From an uncultured Bacilli bacterium (lineage in GTDB: Bacteria > Bacillota_I > Bacilli_A > RF39 > UBA660): 25,392 nt of DNA. Under the pieces are notes generated by a model that searched no databases, was not told the DNA's origin, and saw only the letters and a program-made list of their open reading frames with translations. Each line of letters begins with the position of its first letter. The stretch's first letter is position 1. Location of the stretch: assembly GCA_910587325.1 (NCBI GenBank), contig CAJUKB010000022.1, positions 1-25,392 of the forward strand, read 5' to 3'. Position numbers and translations under genes: made by a program. Of this stretch, positions 1 through 7,038 are shown in pieces.

Positions 1-22
1 ATTCATGTTTGACTTTTATATG

Positions 23-677
23 TTAACATATTTTTAGTTTCCGAACAACTTTAATCTTTTTTCGCCTAATCTTTTTTCGTATATTACTAATATGTACTCT
101 TAATGAATTTTCATCACAGTCCTCTGTTATCCATACCTATTAAATCGAGTAGTTTATTTTTGGTAATAACTTGTTGTTTGTTTAACAATAAATATTTTAA
201 TATTGCATACTCTGTCTTTGTTAAACTCACTTTATTATTACACACAAGTAATGTATGTTTATCACTTAATAATTCCAAATCCTTATACTTTAAATTATCT
301 AATACATTATTTTTATTATCACTTCTTAACTGAACTTCTATTTTTGCTAGTAATTCCTTACTATCAAATGACTTTGTTATATAATCACTAGCACCTGATA
401 GTAAATAATTTACTTTGTCATCACTAGAAATTTTTGCTGAAAGAACTATTATCGGAACATTATTTACTTTCTTGATAATTTCTTCTCCTTTCAAACCCGG
501 CAACATCAGATCTAGTAATATTAAATCATATTTTTCTTTTTCAAGTAACAATAATGCTTCTGTACCAGAATAAGCATTATAAGTATCATAATTTTCTTTT
601 TTTAACAATTCTTCTATAACATTATGAATACTTTCATCATCCTCTATAATTAGAATCTTTTTCAAGGTTTTCACCAC
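23..677 (-). pseudogene. Frameshifted OmpR-family response regulator
   Basis: The uninterrupted part (114-677) encodes a receiver domain with the acidic pocket (IIEDDES), the phosphoacceptor Asp in LILLDLMLPG and the conserved Lys in DYITKSF, followed by the first half of a winged-helix output domain (LTKTEYAILKYLL). It ends early with GMDNRGL and a TGA at 114-116. One base out of frame the recognition helix continues from 121 down to a TAA at 23-25: DENSLRVHISNIRKKI matches the family's usual DESSLRVHISNLRKKL. A single-base insertion near 120 therefore broke the gene. The tail after the helix is also abnormal: a 13-bp direct repeat (52-64 and 67-79) duplicates the Arg-Lys segment, and the usual TVRGVGY ending is absent. 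The open frame begins with GTG at 677, but TTG at 665 behind GGTG is an equally good start. No kinase partner is visible in the window. Confidence 0.8.
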
Positions 678-787
678 ATTTCATATATATTATACTAAAA
701 AATAGCAAACCATAAACACGATTTGCTTTATTATTAAATATTATCCAAAACTCCCGCTTTTTTATAAGCGAGGGATAAGTCGTTGAA

Positions 788-833
788 ATTAGTCAAGGGC
801 GAATGAAATGAGTTTATCTTGCCCTTGACTAAT
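788..833. repeat. Perfect 13-bp inverted repeat upstream of the IS30 relic
   Basis: Arms ATTAGTCAAGGGC (788-800) and GCCCTTGACTAAT (821-833) are perfectly complementary around a 20-nt loop. No T-run follows on either strand, so it is not a good intrinsic terminator. A smaller imperfect hairpin (CTCCCGCTT, 751-759, with AAGCGAGGG, 766-774) lies just upstream. The position about 100 bp before the IS30-type reading frame suggests that it belongs to that element's leader or end; this is inference. Confidence 0.6.
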
Positions 834-934
834 AAAATAAAGTATTTCTTTATTTGTTAGTTATATTTGACTTTTCTCTAATTTGAATTATTATACCTTC
901 ATTAGTTTATTTAAAGAAACTGAGACCATTAAAA

Positions 935-1441
935 ATGACAAAACACCTATGTAAAGAACAAAGAAATGTTATTGAATACTTATTAAATATTAACAAGAAT
1001 TTTACTTATATTTCTTATTCTATTGATGTTGACAGAACCACTGTTTCTGATGAAATAAAAGGAAATCGCTTTGTTAGAAGTCCTATCTATGATAAATTTG
1101 ATAAAAATGGAATCGAAAAGATTGCTTATAAATGTGATTTATTATTAAAACCACCTTACGTTTGTAATACTTGTGTAAATAAACGCTATTATATAAAAAA
1201 TAAATTATATTATAATGCTCGATTTGCTCAAGAAATAAGTGATAGAAGAAAGTCCCAGTCTATATCAGGAGTGGATATCTCTCCACAAACCATTGAAGAG
1301 ATTGAAAATACCATTGTTCCTCTTATTAAAGATAAAAAACAAAGTATCAATCAAATCTATAACAATCATTCTGACATATTATATTTTTCTAAAACTACTT
1401 TTTAAAAATATAATGACTTAGATTTCGTGTGCCAAAGGTGA
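935..1441 (+). pseudogene. IS30-family transposase, N-terminal relic
   Basis: The frame starts at ATG 935 and encodes an N-terminal helix-turn-helix region (ISYSIDVDRTTVSDEIKGNR) and then the IS30-typical segment LLLKPPYVCNTCVNKRYY followed by YYNARFAQE. The QSINQIYNNHSDILYFSKTTF stretch is where complete IS30 transposases continue with YxYI and the DDE catalytic core. Here a TAA at 1403-1405 sits where Tyr is expected. The same frame then reads KYNDLDFVCQR before a TGA at 1439-1441, so a nonsense change was followed by loss of the catalytic core. Complete family members are usually over 300 residues; only about 156-168 remain. It cannot transpose. Family assignment is confident from motif order; the precise element is not recognised. 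Confidence 0.85.
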
Positions 1442-1508
1442 TCCTTTGGAAGCCCAATTAAGCAACATATTACAAAGTTTCACAATGTAATATTGTTGCT
1501 CTTTTTAT
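1432..1508 (+). terminator. Two-hairpin element ending in an intrinsic terminator
   Basis: A tight hairpin (CCAAAGG 1432-1438, loop TGAT, CCTTTGG 1443-1449) is followed by a longer stem. The longer stem pairs AGCAACATATTACA (1461-1474) with TGTAATATTGTTGCT (1486-1500), with one bulged base, and leads into CTTTTTATTT. The second structure is a good rho-independent terminator on the plus strand. The first hairpin is not needed for termination; it may be IS30 remnant or part of a small structured RNA. No riboswitch class is recognised. Confidence 0.6.
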
Positions 1509-1569
1509 TTAAAAAAGTGTAAAATTGTATTTCATATTGAAAACGTATTGAACTATTATTTTACTAATA

Positions 1570-1598
1570 TTGACTTTAATAATAAAAAATAGTATTCT
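1570..1598 (+). promoter_or_regulatory. Promoter of the orphan antitoxin
   Basis: TTGACT (1570-1575) and TATTCT (1593-1598) are separated by 17 bp. The predicted transcript start lies close to 1605, giving a short leader with AAAGTAGG before the TTG start at 1623. Confidence 0.6.
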
Positions 1599-1622
1599 TA
1601 TACTAGAAAGTAGGTTGATACA

Positions 1623-1880
1623 TTGGCAAAAATAAACGAAGCAATTAATATGAGTTTTCGTGTTGACAAAGAATTAAAAAAACAAGCCGACACATTATTT
1701 AGAGAACTGGGTTTAAACACAAGTGTTGCACTCAACATGTTTTTAGCACAATGTGTAAGAAACCAAGCCTTACCCTTTACTCCAAGTAGAACAGAGAAAA
1801 ATCACGCAAAAGAAATTCCCAACGAAGAGCAAACAGAATGTAAATCTAATGGCTACTATGATTTTGAAAATATACTATAA
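1623..1880 (+). CDS. RelB/DinJ-family antitoxin, toxin missing
   Basis: This 85-residue protein has the ribbon-helix-helix pattern of RelB/DinJ antitoxins: a beta strand (NMSFRVDKELKKQAD) then the helices LFRELGLNTSVALNMFLAQCVR and the QALPF motif that follows the fold in DinJ proteins. Such proteins dimerise, bind their own operator and neutralise a RelE/YafQ-type mRNA interferase. The start is TTG at 1623, eight bases after AAAGTAGG; an internal ATG at 1650 would remove part of the first strand and is less likely. The C-terminal 30 residues are polar and would be the toxin-wrapping segment. No toxin gene follows: a terminator overlaps the stop codon and the next gene is convergent. It is either an orphan, a regulator acting elsewhere, or a pair member whose toxin was lost. 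Confidence 0.8.
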   Translation: MAKINEAINMSFRVDKELKKQADTLFRELGLNTSVALNMFLAQCVRNQALPFTPSRTEKNHAKEIPNEEQTECKSNGYYDFENIL

Positions 1881-1896
1881 TTTATAGTATTTTTTT
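1872..1896 (+). terminator. AT-only terminator after the antitoxin
   Basis: ATACTATAA (1872-1880) and TTATAGTAT (1882-1890) are perfectly complementary around the stop codon and are followed by six T. The stem is composed wholly of A-T and T-A pairs except for one G-C pair, so it is weak, but the geometry fits an intrinsic terminator. Confidence 0.55.
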
Positions 1897-1911
1897 ATGA
1901 CATAAAAAGAA

Positions 1912-2160
1912 CTAGGATTTATAAACACAACCACCTGTCCAAATTCTTTCGTCTTTCTCATTGTATATATTACAACTATTACATACCTTTTTCCCATCTA
2001 TATACGTGCAATCATTACAAACCGCTTTTGTGCAAGGGTTATCCCTTTCTTTACACAATGGTTTTGTCTTTGTAAAAATAAAATATAAAATTGCAATCAG
2101 GCAAAGTAAAAATAAGCTTAAAAACATCAAAAACTTTTTTAAATTAATTTCTTTATTCAT
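1912..2160 (-). CDS. Small Cys-rich membrane-anchored protein
   Basis: It encodes 82 residues from ATG 2160, chosen because AAGGTG lies six bases upstream; a GTG at 2169 in the same frame lies inside that ribosome binding site. A charged N-terminus (MNKEINLKK) precedes one hydrophobic helix (about residues 9-30), then KPLCKERDNPC and further cysteines in VCNDCTY, VCNSCNI and GGCVYKS, seven in the presumed extracytoplasmic tail. The even spacing of Cys pairs suggests disulfides or metal binding. It has a helix long enough to stay in the membrane and no lipobox. It follows the 30-residue hydrophobic frame by two bases and probably belongs to the operon that begins at 3385. No family is recognised. 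Confidence 0.7.
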   Translation of the reverse strand: MNKEINLKKFLMFLSLFLLCLIAILYFIFTKTKPLCKERDNPCTKAVCNDCTYIDGKKVCNSCNIYNEKDERIWTGGCVYKS

Positions 2161-2162
2161 AC

Positions 2163-2255
2163 TTAACACCTTGCAAATAGTAGTAGCATCATTTCTACTA
2201 CAAATAATATACTTAAAAGGCTAATACACAACGCTTGCCAAACTTTAATCTTCAT
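2163..2255 (-). CDS. 30-residue hydrophobic peptide, coupled between two genes
   Basis: The ATG overlaps the preceding stop codon as TAATG (2257-2253), and GAAGGA lies a suitable distance upstream inside the end of the preceding gene. The frame reads MKIKVWQALC, then a hydrophobic run (ISLLSILFVV and, after one Glu, MMLLLFA) and ends RC before TAA, two bases before the next ATG. This is one probable membrane helix with a basic N-terminus. The tight coupling on both sides supports translation more than its length does. Function unknown; it could be a small subunit of a membrane complex, a regulator, or merely a reading frame that permits reinitiation. Confidence 0.5.
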   Translation of the reverse strand: MKIKVWQALCISLLSILFVVEMMLLLFARC

Positions 2256-2872
2256 TACAATATCCTTCTAAATCCAACACATTTGTCTTCATCATAAACA
2301 AACTCAATTATATCCATACCATGGAAAGTTCCATCAAAAATCACTTCATCATGATAATCTAAAATAAGTCGGTCATATAAATTATATCCTTTGTTGCAAT
2401 ACTTAGCAATTAAGCTCATAAGAGCAATATTATGGGTCACGATTAAAATATTTTTTTCAGGGCTAATTAAAACATCTAACAAAAAATCTTCCATTCGTTT
2501 TTGCACATCATTTATAGACTCTCCATCTTCTAATTTAAAATTAAAATCGTGCTCTTGCATTCCTTTTAAGTAACGAAATTCATTGGTCCCGAGATTCCCT
2601 ACAACTCGCTCGTTTAGTCTTTTATCAATCACCAAATCAATTCTTTTTTCTTCTGCTATATATTTCCCCGTATTCATTGCTCCAAAATATTCAGAAGCAT
2701 ACACCACTTCAATATCTTCTAATACTTTCATTTTCGTTAAAGAAAGAGCATTTTCTTCCCCTTTTTTACTTAACATTGTTTTTTCTCTAGCACTTTTAAA
2801 TGTAGTTTCTTTAGAATGTATAACATTTGTTTTGCTGACTAAATTATTACTAACAAAATATAAATGTTTCAT
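2255..2872 (-). CDS. Histidine-phosphatase-fold protein without the RHG motif
   Basis: The 205-residue protein follows the branch-1 histidine phosphatase (phosphoglycerate mutase-like) layout: an initial strand MKHLYFV, LSKKGEENALSL, VVYASEYFGAMNTGKYIA, LNERVVGNLGTNEF, DGESINDVQKRM and NILIVTHNIALMSLIA. The catalytic RHG expected after YFV is SNN (residues 8-10), so the phosphorylated His and its Arg partner are gone. The Arg of the second motif (S..xRAxxTA) is also replaced, by Gly-Ala. The second His (VTHN) is kept. The fold should be intact but ordinary phosphatase activity is unlikely; it may bind a phosphorylated ligand or partner. Its ATG directly abuts the stop of the upstream membrane-protein gene (TAAATG), with GGGAAGGA before it, indicating translational coupling. 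The reading frame itself is undamaged. Confidence 0.75.
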   Translation of the reverse strand: MKHLYFVSNNLVSKTNVIHSKETTFKSAREKTMLSKKGEENALSLTKMKVLEDIEVVYASEYFGAMNTGKYIAEEKRIDLVIDKRLNERVVGNLGTNEFRYLKGMQEHDFNFKLEDGESINDVQKRMEDFLLDVLISPEKNILIVTHNIALMSLIAKYCNKGYNLYDRLILDYHDEVIFDGTFHGMDIIEFVYDEDKCVGFRRIL

Positions 2873-3385
2873 TTAGAAAATCCTTCCCAAAACACCATAA
2901 GAGAAAATAAGCATAATAATTCCTGCCAATACAACACCCAAAATAGCAGCAAGTAAAGATTTTTTCTTATCCATATTAAGAAGAGCGGCAATTAAGCATC
3001 CCATCCAAGCCCCTGTCCCAGGTATCGGAATTCCAACGAATAAAAATAAACCTAAGTACTTTAAATTTTCAATTTTCTCTTGTTTCGAATGGGCTTTTTC
3101 TTCACACCAAATTACTACTTTTCCTAAATGTTTCCAAGTACGCATCTTACGAAATATTGGATTAATAAACCATAATATAAAAGGAATAGGAATAATATTT
3201 CCAATAAAACAAATGATAAAACTTTGCCACATGGGAAGATTAAGTAAACTTGCTGCAATAAGCCCCCCACGCAACTCTAAGATAGGAAATAAACTAATCA
3301 TGAATATTACAAAATATTTGCCAAATAAACTTCCGGCAGTACCACCAAAAATCCCTATAATAAAATTAGCTAATTTTTGTGTCAT
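2873..3385 (-). CDS. Putative small multidrug export family membrane protein (PF06695/COG2426)
   Basis: It encodes 170 residues from ATG 3385, eight bases after AGAGGTG; a GTG at 3394 lies within that site. Hydrophobic segments occur near residues 17-33, 41-70, 108-133 and 140-165. The sequence LFPILELRGGLIAA, with the P-x-x-E-x-R-G pattern, and GNIIPIPFILWF are characteristic of the small multidrug export (COG2426) family; IPIPGTGAWMGC forms the matching second half. The family name is historical and substrate evidence is thin; an export or membrane-lipid role is possible. It is the first gene of the four-gene cluster that runs down to 1912. Confidence 0.75.
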   Translation of the reverse strand: MTQKLANFIIGIFGGTAGSLFGKYFVIFMISLFPILELRGGLIAASLLNLPMWQSFIICFIGNIIPIPFILWFINPIFRKMRTWKHLGKVVIWCEEKAHSKQEKIENLKYLGLFLFVGIPIPGTGAWMGCLIAALLNMDKKKSLLAAILGVVLAGIIMLIFSYGVLGRIF

Positions 3386-3473
3386 ACGCTTCACCTCTTA
3401 AATCTTAATCTAAATCCCCTTCTATTATTACTATTTTATCATAGAATTTTACTTTTGCCTATCTGCTTTTAAA

Positions 3474-3513
3474 CACAAAAAAACTACTTTAGTTCTAAAA
3501 CATAAAAGTAGTT
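3474..3513 (-). terminator. Terminator of the poly-G-controlled gene
   Basis: Read on the minus strand, AACTACTTT (3513-3505) pairs with AAAGTAGTT (3490-3482) and is followed by a T-run. It lies just after the stop at 3522. Confidence 0.8.
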
Positions 3514-3521
3514 GATTCTGA

Positions 3522-4691
3522 CTAGCTTTTTTCTTGTTTCACACGTTTTCGCTCTACAACACTCAATATTTCTTCTTGAAATTCTTGATAAGATACATTT
3601 TCTTGCTCCAATACTTGCAGCTGTTCATAATAAGAATTCGCTTCTTGTTTTGTCCTATCTAACTGCTGTTGTAAAGTAAAAACTTGTTCTTCTAGATTTT
3701 TATATTGTCCTAATAAATTACTATAAGTCTTTTGGGCTTTTGAATTATCCACATTACAAATCTCGTCATTATAAGTTTCCAGCATCAACACTATTTCACT
3801 ATCTAATTGTTCTTTTGTTGGTTCTTCTAATTGTTCTAAAGAAAATATTTCGTGATCTTTAATCTTTTTCATAAATTGTTGACAAACCATTTTATAAGCA
3901 TTTATTTTGCTATCTTTCATAGCAAGACCTTTTAGGATAAATTGTAAGTCATAAGCGGTGTCAATAGTAAGACCTTTCATAGAACTTGCATAGCGTTTTA
4001 ATGTATCTAATTTTCTTAATTTTAGTGAAATATGTAAAAAACGATTACTTTTATGTTCAGTTACTAAATTATTAATAACAACATTATTGGCATAAGTAAT
4101 TAATTGGTTCATTAACAATCCTTTTAAATTAGTAAATTGCTTATCATCCTTTGGAAAATAAAGATTTGTCATTGGCATATAGCTAGTTCCATTACGAATT
4201 AGTCCATAAAGATTTCCTTCTGGATCTGTCTTAGCAATAAAATAATCACAAAAATAATTTTTTTCTAAGCCAAGTTGATATGTTCTACCTTTATCATATT
4301 TACAAATAAATTCTATATCGTTTGGATCAAAATAATAAATAACTTTTTCAAAAGTGGTTAGCTTTTGTTCTATAAAATTAGAAAACAAAGAACTATAAGA
4401 CAAACGACCTTCTTGTACATAGCGATATACACTATAACTATTTTCTAAAAATTCTTTGAGTAAAAGATAAGCATCGGTATTTTTAAATAAATTTGTAGAC
4501 TTTATGTAATCAAGTCGGATTCCAAGTAAATGTGCAATCGACCAAGGTGACACTTCAAAAGAAATTCTTTCGCCATTCGCTAAGTAAATTTGGTATTGGT
4601 TACAATGCAAAACATTATTTTCATACTTTTTTACTAAATCTTGAATTCTATCAATTAAATTATCAAAATCTGCTTTTGTATCAATAGACAT
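3522..4691 (-). CDS. Uncharacterised protein, possible PBECR4-like domain plus coiled coil
   Basis: This 389-residue soluble protein has no signal peptide. The first half contains a compact alpha/beta region: YQIYLANGERISFEV, WSIAHLLGIRLDYI, later YFCDYFIAKTDPEGNLYGLI and SYMPMTNLYF. The HLLGI box followed by a helical segment and a C-terminal strand pair resembles PBECR4 domains, predicted RNase-like (Barnase/EndoU/RelE-fold) modules of phage polyvalent proteins and toxins. This is a weak pattern match and may be wrong. Residues about 315-385 form a Gln/Glu-rich coiled coil. ATG 4691 follows GGGGGA. The promoter spacer contains ten G residues (4727-4736), and terminators lie on both sides, so it is an independent unit. 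If the domain call holds, it would be a switchable nuclease-like or effector protein; otherwise function is unknown. Confidence 0.65.
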   Translation of the reverse strand: MSIDTKADFDNLIDRIQDLVKKYENNVLHCNQYQIYLANGERISFEVSPWSIAHLLGIRLDYIKSTNLFKNTDAYLLLKEFLENSYSVYRYVQEGRLSYSSLFSNFIEQKLTTFEKVIYYFDPNDIEFICKYDKGRTYQLGLEKNYFCDYFIAKTDPEGNLYGLIRNGTSYMPMTNLYFPKDDKQFTNLKGLLMNQLITYANNVVINNLVTEHKSNRFLHISLKLRKLDTLKRYASSMKGLTIDTAYDLQFILKGLAMKDSKINAYKMVCQQFMKKIKDHEIFSLEQLEEPTKEQLDSEIVLMLETYNDEICNVDNSKAQKTYSNLLGQYKNLEEQVFTLQQQLDRTKQEANSYYEQLQVLEQENVSYQEFQEEILSVVERKRVKQEKS

Positions 4692-4720
4692 CGCAAATCC
4701 CCCTTTTTTGATTAAATAGT

Positions 4721-4750
4721 ATTATACCCCCCCCCCGAAGAAATTGTCAA
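4721..4750 (-). promoter_or_regulatory. Promoter with a ten-G spacer, candidate phase switch
   Basis: On the minus strand, consensus TTGACA (4750-4745) is followed by ATTTCTTC, ten G and consensus TATAAT (4726-4721). The spacer is 18 bp, one more than optimal. Both hexamers are perfect, so strength should depend mainly on spacer length, which slipped-strand mispairing in the G tract could change. Nothing else in the AT-rich window resembles this tract. Confidence 0.8.
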
Positions 4751-4756
4751 TCCCTA

Positions 4757-4790
4757 AAAAAAGAAAAGAACACAAAGGTTCGTGTTCTTT
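4757..4790 (-). terminator. Strong terminator between the kinase gene and the poly-G promoter
   Basis: Read on the minus strand, AAAGAACAC (4790-4782) pairs perfectly with GTGTTCTTT (4773-4765) and leads into TTCTTTTTTT. It insulates the poly-G promoter from transcription arriving from the two-component operon. Confidence 0.8.
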
Positions 4791-4895
4791 AAAAGTGTGA
4801 GTTTGAGTTTATATGTTATTTAAAATTGTATAGAGTTATCGTTTATTTATATAATTTTTATATTTTTCAAACTATAGACATCCCTTCCTTTCATG
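4757..4895 (-). ncRNA. Possible small RNA downstream of the kinase gene
   Basis: A promoter-like site (4901-4943) lies about 140 bp before the strong terminator ending at 4757, with no convincing reading frame between them; only 4-, 7- and 15-codon frames are present, although AAGGAAGG occurs. A short regulated transcript is one reading. A 3' untranslated region of the kinase mRNA, or the remains of a deleted target gene, would look the same. Confidence 0.25.
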
Positions 4896-4900
4896 TTCTA

Positions 4901-4943
4901 ATCATAACAAAGAAATATGAAGAAATGGTGAAGTCTAAGTGAA
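4901..4943 (-). promoter_or_regulatory. TTCAC repeats with 11-bp period before a TATGAT
   Basis: On the minus strand, TTCAC occurs at 4943-4939 and 4932-4928 and TTCAT at 4921-4917, each exactly 11 bp apart, followed ten bases later by TATGAT (4906-4901). Helical-phase direct repeats overlapping a poor -35 region are typical of promoters activated by OmpR/PhoB-type regulators. The adjacent response regulator is the natural candidate; this is inference. Confidence 0.45.
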
Positions 4944-4950
4944 ACTTCTA

Positions 4951-6372
4951 CTACTTTACAATTTCAAAGTAAAAGGTTGTACCATGATTTTTTTTAGTAT
5001 GAACACCATATTTAAACTTGTGCATCTCTAAAATATTACGTACAATCGATAATCCTATTCCTGTTCCCACTACATTTCGCTTGTGGTTCTTTTCATTTTT
5101 ATAATACTTATCCCATATATAAGGAAGTTCTGCACTTTTAATCCCTTTTCCTGTATCCATAATTTCTACTAAGTAACTTTCTTTCTTTTCCGTTATGCGA
5201 ATCATTACCTTTCTATCTTTTCCGGTATAATTAATTGCATTGTTCATTAAATTGTAAATAACTTGGTTCATTTTATTCTTATCTGCATGCACTATGGCAA
5301 CTTGAGGAAGTTCTAAAACAAAATTATAATTTTCTGTTTCTTTCATAATATCATAACGATTTAAAACCGTTTTAATTTGTTCTACCAAATCATACTCTGT
5401 AATATTTAACTTTTCACTATTTGCTTCTAACTTAGATAAATCTAACAAATCATTTACGAGTGTATTCAATCGATCCGTTTCTTCAATAATAATATTTAAG
5501 TCTTTGTTTCTCTTATGCTTGTCTTTGTAAGTGATATCTCGAACCATCTCCGCATAGGCTTTAATCATCGTAAGTGGTGTTTTTAAATCATGACTGACAT
5601 TTGCAAGTAAATCTCGTCTTAACTCATCAATTTTTTTCATATCTGTGCATGCATTATTTAAAGTACTTGCAAGTTCATCAATTTCTAAAGTTCCATTTTC
5701 TTGAAATACAACATCATAATTTCCTTTTCCCATTTCTCTTGCTTTTTTCGTAATGTTGATAATTGGTTTCGTAATCTTCTTAGATAAAAAGTAAGCAATA
5801 AAACAAGCAAAAATAAGTACCAAAAACATAATATAAATTAGTTGACCTTTTAAAATAACACTGGTAGAATCAATATCTTCTAAACTACTATACACAAAGA
5901 TATAACCAACATCAATATTAATACTATACAAATAGGCTTTCGATTTATAAGTAGGATGAATTAACTTTACAGCATTTTTTTTACTCGTTTTCTCTTTTAA
6001 ACTATTCTTAATCTTGTTAATACTACTAATATTTTTATCAAGACCGCAACCTACTTGCATGGTATTATAGGTAAACGTCGTTCCAAAATTGGATTCATAT
6101 TCAATACAAACTTCATTTTGATAAGCAAGAGTGGTAAGTACACTATCTAAACTATCTAAACTCGTACTATCAATTTGATTGACTAACGCATTCATTTTCT
6201 TAATTTGATAATGTTCATAACTAAATTGTAAAAATAAAACTTGAAAGAGCCACAAAAAAACAATGATTCCTAGACTAAATAAAATAAGATAAAATAACGT
6301 CTTTAAATTTAAACTATTTCTTTTTACCTTAAAACGATTCAATAGTTCTTGCCACTTATTCTTTATATTCAA
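4951..6372 (-). CDS. Membrane sensor histidine kinase of a two-component system
   Basis: The 473-residue kinase has a first membrane helix at about 25-48, an extracytoplasmic sensor of about 125 residues with two cysteines (CIEYES and GCGLD), a second helix at about 175-197, HAMP to about 250, the H box NVSHDLKTPLT with phosphoaccepting His261, the N box NLMNNAINY (374-382), G1 DTGKG with Asp406, F box YIWDKYYK and G2 GTGIGLS. It autophosphorylates from ATP and passes the phosphate to its regulator. The start is TTG 6372, which overlaps the end of the regulator gene by 17 bp and follows TAGGG; the next Met would remove the first membrane helix. Signal unknown. The domain order resembles PhoR/ResE/WalK-type kinases without a PAS domain. 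Confidence 0.95.
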   Translation of the reverse strand: MNIKNKWQELLNRFKVKRNSLNLKTLFYLILFSLGIIVFLWLFQVLFLQFSYEHYQIKKMNALVNQIDSTSLDSLDSVLTTLAYQNEVCIEYESNFGTTFTYNTMQVGCGLDKNISSINKIKNSLKEKTSKKNAVKLIHPTYKSKAYLYSINIDVGYIFVYSSLEDIDSTSVILKGQLIYIMFLVLIFACFIAYFLSKKITKPIINITKKAREMGKGNYDVVFQENGTLEIDELASTLNNACTDMKKIDELRRDLLANVSHDLKTPLTMIKAYAEMVRDITYKDKHKRNKDLNIIIEETDRLNTLVNDLLDLSKLEANSEKLNITEYDLVEQIKTVLNRYDIMKETENYNFVLELPQVAIVHADKNKMNQVIYNLMNNAINYTGKDRKVMIRITEKKESYLVEIMDTGKGIKSAELPYIWDKYYKNEKNHKRNVVGTGIGLSIVRNILEMHKFKYGVHTKKNHGTTFYFEIVK

Positions 6373-7018
6373 ACTTATACCCTACTTTCCTAATCGTTAC
6401 AATAAAATCACGATACTTTCCTAAATGATTTCTCAGTGTTTTCACATGTGTATCGACAGTTCTATCATCCCCATAAAAATCATATCCCCAAATATTTTCA
6501 AGTAAATTTTCACGAGATAAAGCAATATTTTTGTTTTCAATTAAGTAAATGAGTAAATCATATTCTTTTGGAGTCAAGTAAATAATCTTTCCATCTACAT
6601 AAACTTCATGAGCGTTACAATCAATTTCCAATCCCTTAAACTTATACATAGAATTGGTACTTTGGTTACGTTTTGTCACTGCTTTAATACGTGCAATTAA
6701 CTCTCTTGGACTAAAAGGCTTTGTCACATAATCATCTGCTCCTATATCAAAACAGGTAAGTTTATCGTATTCTTCACTTCTAGCAGACAACATAATAAAA
6801 GGAACATCGCTAAACTTACGAATCTCTTTTACAGCCGTATAACCATCCATTTTAGGCATCATAATATCCATAATCACAACATCAAAACTATTGTTCTTCA
6901 CTAAATCAATGGCTTCATACCCATCGCTTGCTTCTAAATAATCCATATTTTCTAACTTCAGATATTCCTTTATAACATCACGAATTAACGCCTCATCATC
7001 GACGATTAAAACTTTCAT
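6356..7018 (-). CDS. OmpR-family response regulator
   Basis: It encodes 220 residues from ATG 7018, six bases after GAGGTG (an upstream GTG at 7027 lies inside that site). The receiver has Asp7-Asp8, the phosphoacceptor Asp51 in VVIMDIMMP, a conserved Thr/Ser in FIMLSAR and Lys in DYVTKPF. The C-terminal winged helix carries LTPKEYDLLIYLIEN, the recognition helix DDRTVDTHVKTLRNHLG and the closing VTIRKVGYKFE. All key residues are present, in contrast to the broken paralogue at the left edge. It is the first gene of an operon with the kinase and probably controls its own promoter through the TTCAC repeats at 7053-7068. Confidence 0.95.
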   Translation of the reverse strand: MKVLIVDDEALIRDVIKEYLKLENMDYLEASDGYEAIDLVKNNSFDVVIMDIMMPKMDGYTAVKEIRKFSDVPFIMLSARSEEYDKLTCFDIGADDYVTKPFSPRELIARIKAVTKRNQSTNSMYKFKGLEIDCNAHEVYVDGKIIYLTPKEYDLLIYLIENKNIALSRENLLENIWGYDFYGDDRTVDTHVKTLRNHLGKYRDFIVTIRKVGYKFEYKE

Positions 7019-7038
7019 GCACTTCACCTCGTAACTAT

